From contig NZ_CP096981.1 of NCBI RefSeq assembly GCF_002006355.2, positions 1 through 64,000 of the forward strand: 64,000 bases of DNA, written 5' to 3'. Both the position numbers and the translations under genes were made by a program. The stretch comes from Clostridium felsineum DSM 794 (GTDB lineage Bacteria; Bacillota; Clostridia; Clostridiales; Clostridiaceae). The notes under the pieces were generated by a model that saw nothing but the letters and a program-made list of their open reading frames with translations, made no database searches and was not told where the DNA came from. Below, piece after piece: positions 50,869 through 61,700 of this stretch (positions are counted from its first letter, which is position 1; the number at the start of each line of letters is the position of its first letter).

Positions 50869-52584
50869 ATGTTAAGAAAAATACCTTCAGTTTTTACGGC
50901 GCTAATTATAACAGTAGTGTTATTGCTAACTGGAAAAGTTAGTGTTTATGCAGCTGATTATACTAGCGGTGTAACTGTTTCAGGAACAACTGCAACAATT
51001 TGGTTCAAATCAACAGTTAATACTTCATGGGTTGACGTTCATTACACTCTTAATTCAGGAATACAGCAGAATTTTAGAATGACATATAACAACACAACGG
51101 CTAGATATGAGAAAAGTATTACAAATGTTGTAAACGGCAATATTATAAATTATTCATTCACTTATAATAATGGAACACCAGCCTATAATACAAATACTTT
51201 TAACTATACCGTTGGAGATAATTCAAGTACAGTTGCGACACCTTCTATTAGCCCATCAGGAGGCAGCTATACTACAGCACAGAATGTAACAATAAACTGT
51301 GCAACAAGTGGTGCAACGATTAGATATACCACAGATGGAAGCACACCTACAGCTAGTTCGCAAGTTTATTCAGGACCAATAAACGTAACTTCATCAAAAA
51401 CAATTAAAGCAATTGCCACAGCATCAGGAATGAACGATTCAGAAGTAGCATCAGCTACATATACAATTAATGGTAGCCAAGGTACCAATTTAATTCCATT
51501 AAACTCTGGTATGCAAATGACTGTTCAATTTAATAATAATACAAATGGAGCATGGAACAACAGTCAAATTTATGTGAATATTATTGGCAGAAATCAATCG
51601 GGTCAATTTTGCACAATTGCACCTAATGGAACAATGACTCCATGTGTTCCTGGACAGAATGCAGCTTCTTACTTCTATCCATTAAGCTCTATGTCAGGAT
51701 TTCAGATTCCGTCTTATGTGAGCTCTGGAAGACTTTATATTTCTATGGGGGCACCACTTAATATTGCATTTAATAGAGCAGCTGATGGTACAGTAGGTAT
51801 TGCTTATCCTAATATCGAAAATCCATCAGATCCAAGCTATAAGAGTTATTTTGACTGGGCTGAATTTGCTGTTATTAATGGTCAAATTTGGATTAATACT
51901 ACACAGGTAGATATGTTTGGTTTGCCATATACTATTGAATTGTTTACAGGCAGTAGCACAAGTTATTCTTCTCTTGCAAAGGTTGGAATAACGGAATCAA
52001 GAGATTCTATTTTTAGTGAATTCAAATCACAGGTGCCAGCTCAATTCACCAGTCTAGCTACTCAACAAGCACCATATCGTATTTTAGCTCCTATCCACGG
52101 GGGTTTTAGATCCGGACAGGCTAATGGTACTTATTTTGACAGCTATATTAACAGTATTTGGAATCAATATACTACAAGTAACTTTGTAGTAACCATTCCA
52201 CAAGGTACCTTTACTGGAAGAGTATTTGGTACAACAATGAATTTGACAAGACAAGGGGACTATCAAGTTTACCATGTAAATAAACCTACAGGAGATGAAG
52301 TATGGGGAGGTTCAGGTGCACTTGCAACAGGGAATGACATTGAAAAAGCACTTGAAGCACAAATTTGCGCTGCTTTCCATAGACATGTGATGGATAATGC
52401 CGTCAACTTAAATAATCCATATGCTTACTATCAGACGGGAGCTGCTGATTATTTTTCTAAGTTTTGGCATGATCACAGCTTGAATTCAAGAGCATATGGC
52501 TTCTGCTACGACGATGTAAACGACCAAAGCTCTACTATTCATGGTGTTAGTCCTAGAGGTGCTGTTATCAACATCGGTTGGTAA
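50869..52584 (+). CDS. Secreted GH64 beta-1,3-glucanase with CBM56-like and chitobiase-C-like modules
   Basis: This is a 571-residue secreted enzyme with a signal peptide (about 1-31). An N-terminal beta-sandwich (about 33-118; VTVSGTTATIWFKSTVNTSW) resembles CBM56, which binds beta-1,3-glucan. A CHB_HEX_C-type module (about 125-205; TPSISPSGGSYTTAQNVTI, then IRYTTDGSTPTASS) and a GH64 thaumatin-like catalytic domain (about 210-571) follow. AFHRHVMDNAVNLNNP and FSKFWHDHSLNSRAYGF are typical of laminaripentaose-producing glucanases. ATG 50869 follows AGGAGG; the upstream in-frame start at 50782 lacks one. It starts 193 bp outside the transposon's right end and ends in a strong terminator. Likely substrates are fungal wall glucan or callose. 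Confidence 0.85.
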   Translation: MLRKIPSVFTALIITVVLLLTGKVSVYAADYTSGVTVSGTTATIWFKSTVNTSWVDVHYTLNSGIQQNFRMTYNNTTARYEKSITNVVNGNIINYSFTYNNGTPAYNTNTFNYTVGDNSSTVATPSISPSGGSYTTAQNVTINCATSGATIRYTTDGSTPTASSQVYSGPINVTSSKTIKAIATASGMNDSEVASATYTINGSQGTNLIPLNSGMQMTVQFNNNTNGAWNNSQIYVNIIGRNQSGQFCTIAPNGTMTPCVPGQNAASYFYPLSSMSGFQIPSYVSSGRLYISMGAPLNIAFNRAADGTVGIAYPNIENPSDPSYKSYFDWAEFAVINGQIWINTTQVDMFGLPYTIELFTGSSTSYSSLAKVGITESRDSIFSEFKSQVPAQFTSLATQQAPYRILAPIHGGFRSGQANGTYFDSYINSIWNQYTTSNFVVTIPQGTFTGRVFGTTMNLTRQGDYQVYHVNKPTGDEVWGGSGALATGNDIEKALEAQICAAFHRHVMDNAVNLNNPYAYYQTGAADYFSKFWHDHSLNSRAYGFCYDDVNDQSSTIHGVSPRGAVINIGW

Positions 52585-52591
52585 TAGACAT

Positions 52592-52637
52592 AATAAAAGA
52601 CCTTGAATCACATATAAGTGATTCAAGGTCTTTTATT
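52592..52637 (+). terminator. Terminator of the GH64 gene
   Basis: A perfect 19-bp stem (AATAAAAGACCTTGAATCA at 52592-52610 with its complement at 52619-52637) surrounds an 8-base loop and contains the terminal TTTTATT. Confidence 0.9.
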
Positions 52638-52793
52638 ATGCACCCAGTGTGGAAGTTTGGTGGTAAATCTAATTCAAAAGTAGTTTAAAAAAACATCCCA
52701 ATAAGGTGAAAAAAATAAGTAATATATGCAACTATTATGCAATTTAAATTGTAATAACTTAAGGAAAATAAATTGCATTGGGAGATGTTATAA

Positions 52794-55700
52794 ATGAATA
52801 CTAATATTGAAAGATTTGAGATAACTCATCCTCAAAAAAGAATTTGGTACAATGAGTTATTATTTCAAGGCACATATATGCATAACATTGTTTTTAAAAT
52901 TAGTATGGGTGGCAATTTAAACATTGAAGCATTAGAAAAAGCAATAAATATTATTATTGAAAAAAATGATGCACTAAGATTAAAATTTTACCAAGATGAT
53001 GGAGAATTATATCAGTACCTAGAAGAATATGAGTTTATTAAAATACCTTTTTTGGATTTTTCAAAATATGGTAGTGACTCTGAAAGCAATTTGAATAAGT
53101 TTTTAGAAGTAGAGAGTAGAGAAAATTTATATAATGAAAATAAATTACTATTTAAATTTTTTATTTACAAGATTAATGATTATGATATGGGTGTATGTTT
53201 TTTTGTACATCATCTTATTTTTGATGGGAGGTCTTGTAATATATTATTAAAAGAGCTTGTTGAAGTTTATGATAATAAAGATAAAGGTATTTCAAAAAAT
53301 TCATATATAGATTTCATAAAGTATGAAAAAAATTATTTAATTTCAAAAGAATTTCAAGAGAATAAGAATTTTTGGAAAGAAAAGTTCTTAAATTTAAATA
53401 AAAATTCAGTATGTATAAATTTTAAGGATGTAAAGGCAAAAGTAAAAACGGTAACTTTGAATAGGTGCATTAGTGAAGAACTTAAGAGGTACTTAAATAA
53501 AAATAATATTTCTTTAAATAAATTTTTTATAGCCTTATCAAGCATATATATGAGTAGGGTATTAAGGGATAATGATATAAGCCTTGCAGTGCTAGTATTT
53601 AACCGAGCAGAAAGTCAAAGGAATACAATGGGTATGTTTACAGGTACTATGCCTTTGAGGCTAAAATTAAAGGATGATATGACATTTGAAGGTTTTTTGA
53701 AATATTTAAAAGGAGAGCTTAAGGAATGTTATCATAATCAAAAATATCCTTATGATTTATTAGTTCAAGATTTAGAATTAAAGAAAAAAGGAGTAGCTTC
53801 TTTATTTAAGTTTTGTGTAAATTATTATGAGATAGAAAGTTATGAGTTTAAAGGTAAAAAGATTAGTAACGAAATCTTTCCTCAAGAACATATTGATATT
53901 CCAATGCAGATTTTTATTAAAGATTTAAAGGAAGATATTCAAATTCAAATTCAGTATGGGGTAAGTAATTACACAGAGCAGCAGATAACTGAAATGCTTA
54001 AGGGTATGAGTACTATTTATAGACAAGTTCTTAAAAATTCAAAGCTTAAAATATCTGCTTTAGAAATAGTACATGAAAAAGAAAGAAATTTAATAATAAA
54101 GAAATTTAATAATACAAGAAGACCATATGAAAAGGACAAAACCGTAAAGGAATTGTTTGAAAAAACAGCCCAGGTGTATAGGGATAAAATAGCACTTGTA
54201 AGTGGAAAAGATAAGTTAAGCTATAGAGAATTAAATGAGAGAGCAAATAAACTAGCTAGATTTCTTATAAAAAAAGGTATAAAAATAGGAAATATTGTAC
54301 CAATAATATGTGATAGCAGTGTAGATGCAATAATTGGTATGCTAGCTATCATAAAAAGTGGAGCTGCATATCTTCCAATAGATGATAGCTATCCAAGTGC
54401 GAGAATAAATTATATGCTTAAAGACAGTGGAAGTAAGCTTATTTTACTTAAGGAAAATCAAATGAAAAAAGCATGTTTAGACAATATTGAATTGGTGAAC
54501 TTAAAAGATAAAGAAATACTTAAGGAAAGCAGCGAAAATCTTAAAATTATAAATACACCTGGGGATTTATCCTATGTAATTTATACTTCAGGATCAACGG
54601 GAAATCCTAAGGGAGTATGTGTTGAAAATAGGAATTTAGTTAAGCTTGTAAATAATCCAGATTATGTAGAAATTAAAGAAGAAGACAGAGTACTTCAGTC
54701 AGGATCTTTATCCTTTGATGCATCGGTATTTCAAATTTGGATTGCACTATTAAATGGTCTTTCTTTTCATATAGAAGATAAGGATTTAATAATTAATAGT
54801 AGTGATTTAAAAAAGTACATTAATGATAATAAAATAACCATGATGGTTATGCCTACCCCACTATTTAATCAGTATAGCGATAGTGATATTGAGGTGTTTC
54901 AAGGACTCAAATGGTTAATGGTTGGAGGAGATGTACTTTTAAAAAGTCATGCAAGTAAAATAAAAAAGATTTATAAAAATTTAAAGCTTATAAATGCCTA
55001 TGGACCAACTGAAAATACAGTAATTTCAACAACATATGAAGTGAAGGAAGATTTAGCTGAAGGAGCTGTTCCTATAGGAAAGCCTATAAGTAATTCAACG
55101 GCTTATGTAATGGACAACAATAACAAGCTTCTTCCAATAGGAGCTGAAGGAGAACTATACGTTGGTGGAGACGGAATTTCAAGGGGATACTTAAATCGTA
55201 AGGACTTAACCAATGAAAGGTTTATAGAAAACCCTTATGTAAAGGGAGAAATCATATATAAAACAGGAGATCTTGCAAGATGGCTAGAGGATGGCAACTT
55301 GGATTTCTTAGGCAGGATCGATTATCAAGTAAAGATTAATGGTTTTAGAATAGAACTTCAAGAAATTGAGGCAAAGCTGTTAAAATGCAACAAGATAAAG
55401 GAAGCAGTTGTAGTAGATAAAAAGGATAAAGATAAAAACAAATATTTATGTGCCTATGTTGTAGTAAGGCAAGAGATATCGCAGAAGGAAATAAAAGCGC
55501 TTTTGAAAGAGGAAATTCCAGCATATATGATTCCACCATATATAATAGAGCTTGAAGGTCTTCCTAAGAATGCAAATGGAAAAGTAGATAGAAAGGCTTT
55601 GCCTGAACCTAATTTATTACAAAGGAACAAGAAAATTATAAAACCTAGATATGAACTAGAAAAGAAACTTTATAGTATTTGGTGTGAATGCTTTAATAAA

Positions 55701-58700
55701 CAAGAAGTATCTATTGATGATAATTTCTTTGAGCTTGGAGGAAATTCATTAAAGGCAATAAATTTGGTTTCCAAAACTTATAAAAACCTTAAGATTAAAA
55801 TTTCTATTATGGAATTGTTTCATAAAGCTTCAATACAGGAGTTAGCTGAATTTTTAAAATCCAAAACAAAGAGTGAATTAACTAGTGTGATTAAAAAGGT
55901 AGAAGAGAGAGACTACTATGAGGCATCAGCTGTTCAAAAAAGAATGTATGCAATAAATCAAAGAAATTTAAATAGCACAAATTATAATATACCTATTGCT
56001 TATTTAATTAAGGGGGATTTTAGTAAAGAACATTTTGAAAAAGCAATATGCGAACTTATAAATAGGCATGAAGCTTTAAGAACAAGTTTTTGCATAATTG
56101 ATGGAAAAATCGTTCAAAAGATACATTCAAAAGTGAAATTTAAAATCAGTTATTCAAAAATTGATAGTAAGTTTTGCAAAAGTAAACTTCAATTAGAAAA
56201 ATATATAACCCCTTTTGACTTAAGTAAAGCTCCTCTTATACGTGCAGGTATAATTGAATTTACGGATGCATCAATTTTAATAATAGATGTACATCATATA
56301 GTTTTTGATGGTATTTCCTTAAGTATAATAACAAAAGAATTATCCGTATTATATAACGGAAATCAGCTTGATAAAGTAAGAATACAATATAAGGATTTCT
56401 CCAATTGGCAAAACAAGTCATATGAAAAGGATTTATTTAAAAAGGAAGAGAAATATTGGCTTAATAAGTTTCAAGGAGAAATTCCAAGCCTTAATATGCC
56501 TGTAGACTATAAGAATGCAGATTACAATAGTTTTAATGGAGCTTCCATAGATTTTGAAATAGATAGAGCTTTAATTAGAAAAGTAAACAAGACCGCAGTA
56601 GATTTAGGTGTAACAAAATTTATGGTCTATATAGCAGTATTTAATGTGCTTTTATATAAATATACAAATGGAAGAGATATAGTAATAGGAACTCCAAGTT
56701 CAGGCAGGACACTTGAAGACGTTAAAGATACAGTTGGCATGTTTGTTAACACTTTACCACTAAGAAATGAGCTAGAAAAACATATGAATTTTAGAGAGTT
56801 TTTAATTATGGTAAAGGAAAATTCTATAGAAGCCTTTGAAAATCAAAATTATGATCTTAAAAACTTGCTTGAAAAATTGAAGCTAGATAAGGGTTCTATT
56901 TTTGATGTTGTATTTTCTTTTCAGGATATAGGTATTGAAAATTTAGAGTTTAATAATACGCAAGTAGATTCATATAAACTAAAAAGCACCATAGCAAAAT
57001 TTCCTATGTATATGACACTTAATGAAGACAAGAACAGAATATTAGGTCAAGTAGAATATCAGACTTCTTTATATAAAAAGAGTACCATAGAAAACTTTAT
57101 AAAGCATTATATTAATCTTTTAAATAATCTTTTAAATAATATGGATGATTCTATTGAGGCATTTGATGTTTTATCAGAGGAAGAAAAGTATTTAATAATA
57201 AATAAATTTAATAACACCAAAAGGGCATATGAAAAGGATAAAACTGTTAGAGAATTGTTTGAAAAAATAGCAGAAAGATATAAGGATAAAATAGCACTTG
57301 TAAGTGGAAAAGATAAGTTGAGCTATAAAGAATTAAATGAGAAAGCAAATAAACTAGCTAGATTTCTTATAAAAAAAGGTATAAAAAGAGGAGATATTGT
57401 ACCAATAATATGTGATAGCAGTGTAGATACAATAATTGCTATGCTAGCTATCATAAAAAGTGGAGCTGCATATCTTCCAATAGACGATAGCTATCCAAGT
57501 GCGAGAATAAATTATATGCTTAAAGATAGCAGAAGTAAACTTATTTTACTCAAGGAAAGTCAAATTGTAAAAGTAAGTTTAGAGGATATTGAATTGGTGA
57601 ACTTAAAGGATGAAGAAATACTTAAGGAAAGCAGCGAAAATCTTGAAATTATAAATACCCCAGAGGATTTATCATATGTAATTTATACCTCAGGGTCAAC
57701 AGGAAATCCTAAGGGAGTATGTGTTGAAAATAGGAATTTAGTTAAGCTTGTAAATAATCCAGATTATGTAGAAATTAAAGAAGAAGACAGAGTACTTCAG
57801 TCAGGATCTTTATCCTTTGATGCATCGGTATTTCAAATTTGGATTGCACTATTAAATGGCCTTTCCTTCCATTTGGAGGATAAGAATTTAATACTTAACG
57901 GTAGTGCATTAGAGAATTATATTGAGCAAAATAAAATAACAATAATGTTAATGCCAACGCCACTTTTTAATCAGTATAGTGAGAGCAATATAAAAGTCTT
58001 TAGGAAACTTAATTATTTATTGGTGGGGGGAGATGTGCTTTGCAAAAGATATGTAAGTAAAATAACAAGGGCTTATAAAAATTTGAAGCTGATAAATATT
58101 TATGGACCAACTGAAAATACAGTAATTTCAACAGCATATGAAGTGAAAGAAAATTTAGCTGAAGGAGAAGTCCCTATAGGAAAACCTATAAGCAATTCAA
58201 CTGCATATATAATGGACGATAATGATAACCTTCTACCAGTAGGAGTTCCAGGAGAATTATGTGTAGGAGGTGCTGGAATTTCAAGTGGATATTTAAACCG
58301 TAAGGACTTAACAAAGAAAAAGTTTATAGAAAACCCTTATGTAAAGGGAGAAATTATATATAAAACAGGAGATCTTGCAAGATGGCTAGAGGATGGCAAC
58401 TTGGATTTCTTAGGCAGAATCGATTATCAAGTAAAGATTAATGGTTTTAGAATAGAGCTTCAAGAAATAGAAGCAAAGCTATTAAAATGTGAAAAAATAA
58501 AGGAAGCAGTTGTAGTAGATAAAAAAGATAAGACTGGAAACAAGTATTTATGTGCATATGTTGTAGAAAGAGAAAAAATATCACCAAAGGAAATAAAAAC
58601 ATTCCTTAAAAAGGAACTTCCAGCATATATGATTCCTTCATATATAGTAGAGCTTTACAGTCTTCCTAAAAATGCAAACGGAAAAGTAGATAGAAAGGCC

Positions 58701-61700
58701 CTTCCTAATGTAGACTTATTAGAGACAAGTAAGGAAATTATAAAACCAAGATATGAGTTAGAAAAGAAGCTTCACAGTATTTGGTGTGAAATCTTTATTA
58801 AAAAGGAAATATCTATTGATGATAATTTTTTTGAACTGGGAGGAAATTCATTAAAGGCAATAAACCTAGTTTCTAAAATTCATAAGAAGCTTAAGCTCAA
58901 AATAGCTGTTATGGACGTATTTGATAATCCTTCAATAGAGGAGTTAGCTGAATTTTTAAAATTCAAAACCAAGAGTGAAGTAACTAGTGAACTTAAGAAA
59001 GCAGAAAAGCGAGAATACTATGAAGCATCAGCGGTTCAAAAAAGAATGTACGCAATAAATCAAAGAAATTTAAATAGTACAAATTATAATATACCTATTG
59101 CATATTTAATTAGGGGAGATTTTAATAAAGAGCGTTTTGAAAAAGCAATATGTAAGCTTATAGATAGGCATGAAGCTTTAAGGACAAGTTTTTGCATAAT
59201 TGATGGAAAAATCACTCAAAAGGTACATTCAAAAGTAGAATTTAGGGTTCATTATTCAAAAATTAACAGTAAGTTTTGTAAAGATAAATTTCAATCAGAG
59301 AAGTATATAACTCCCTTTGATTTAAGTAAAGCTCCACTTATTGGTGCCAGCATAATTGAATTTATAGATGCATCAATTTTAATAATAGATGTACATCATA
59401 TAGTTTCTGACGGTATTTCTATAAAAATAATAATAAATGAACTATCGGCATTATATAATGGTGTTCAGCTTAGTAAAGTAAAAATTCAATATAAGGATTT
59501 TTCAAATTGGCAAAATAACTTATATAAAAATGGCAAGCTTAAGAAGGAAGAAAGGTATTGGCTTCATAGGTTTCAAGGAGAAATTCCTAATCTTAATATG
59601 CCTGTAGAATATAAGAAGTCAGATTATAATAGTTTTAATGGAGCTTCTATAGATTTTGAAATAGATAGAGCTTTAATTAGAAGAGTAAACAAGACTACAA
59701 TAGATTTAGGTGTGACAAAATTCATGTTTTATATAGCAGTGTTTAATGTACTTTTATATAAATACACAAATGAAAGAGATATAGTAATAGGAACTCCGGG
59801 TTCAGGAAGAACCAATGAAGACGTTAAAGATACAATAGGTATGTTTGTTAATACTTTACCTTTAAGAAGCAAACTAGAAACACATATGAGCTTTAAAGAA
59901 TTTTTAATTAAAGTAAAGGAAAATTCCATAAAAGCTTTTGAAAATCAAAATTATGATCTTAAAAATTTGTTTGAACAATTGAAAATAGATAAAGGGTCTC
60001 TTTTTAATGTTATATTTTCTTTTCAGGATATAGGCATTGAAAATTTAACTTTAGAAAATACACAAGTAGAAAAGTATAAACTAAAAAGCAAAAAAGCAAA
60101 ATTTCCTATTTCCATGATACTTAATGAAGGCAAGGATAGAATATTAGGGCAAGTAGAATATCAGACCTCCTTATATAAAAGGAGTACCATAGAAAGGTTT
60201 ATAGGGCATTACATTAATCTTTTAAATAAGTTTTTAAATAACCTAGATAAGTCTATTGAGGAAGTTGATGTTTTATCAGAGGAAGAAAAGAATTTAATAA
60301 TAAATAAATTTAATAACACCAAAAGATCATATAAAAAAGGCGAAACCGTAAAGGAATTGTTTGAAAAGACAGCTAAAAAGTGGAAGAATAAAACAGCACT
60401 TGTATCCAATGGGAAGAGCTTAACCTACGGAGAATTAAATGAAAGAGCAAATAAACTTGCAAGATTTCTTATAAAAAAGGGTACAAAGAAAGAGGATATT
60501 GTACCAATACTATGTGATAGAAGTATTGATGCAATAATAAGTATGTTAGCTATTATAAAAAGTGGAGCTGCGTACCTTCCAATAGATGATACTTATCCAA
60601 GTACAAGAATAAATTATATGCTTAAAGATAGTTGCAGCAAATTACTTTTACTTAAAGAAAATCAAAAGGAGAAACTTCATTTAGATAATATTGAATTAGT
60701 AAACTTAAGGAACAAAGAGATACTTAAGGAAAGCAGCGAAAATCTTAAAAATATAAATACACCAAAGGATTTAGCCTATGTAATTTATACCTCAGGGTCA
60801 ACAGGAAATCCTAAGGGAGTATGTGTTAAAAATAGAAGTTTAGTTAAGCTTGTAAATAATCCAGATTATATAGAAATTAAAGAAGAAGATAGAGTACTTC
60901 AATCAGGCTCTTTGTCCTTTGATGCATCGGTATTTCAAATTTGGATTGCACTATTAAATGGCCTTTCTTTTCATTTGGAGGATAAGAATTTAATACTTAA
61001 CAGTAATTCATTAGAAAATTATATTGAGAAAAATAAAATAACAATAATGTTAATGCCAACGCCACTTTTTAATCAGTATAGTGAAAGTAATATAGAGGTA
61101 TTTAAAAAACTTAAGTGCTTATTGGTGGGAGGAGACGTACTTTCTAAAATATATGCAACTAAAATAACAAAGGCCTATAAAAATTTAAAGCTTATAAATA
61201 CTTATGGACCAACTGAAAACTCAGTAATTTCAACGGCATATGAGGTTAAAGAAGCTTTAGCTGAGGGACCTGTCCCTATAGGAAAACCTATAAGTAATTC
61301 AACAGCCTATGTAATGGATGAGAATAACAACCTTCTTCCGGTAGGAGTTCCAGGAGAACTTTGTGTAGGAGGTGCTGGAATTTCAAGAGGATATTTAAAT
61401 CGTCAGGATCTAACAAAGAAAAAGTTTATAGAAAACCCTTATGTAAAGGGAGAAATTATATATAAAACAGGAGATCTTGCGAGATGGCTAGAAGATGGCA
61501 ACTTGGATTTTTTAGGTAGAATTGATTACCAAGTGAAGATTAATGGCTTTAGAATAGAACTTCAAGAAATTGAAGCAAAATTGCTAAAGTGTGAAAAAAT
61601 AAAAGAGGCCGTTGTAGTGGATAGGAAAGACAAGGAAGGTAATAAATATTTATGTGCTTACGTTGTAAAAAGAGAGAATATATCATCAAAAGAAATAAAA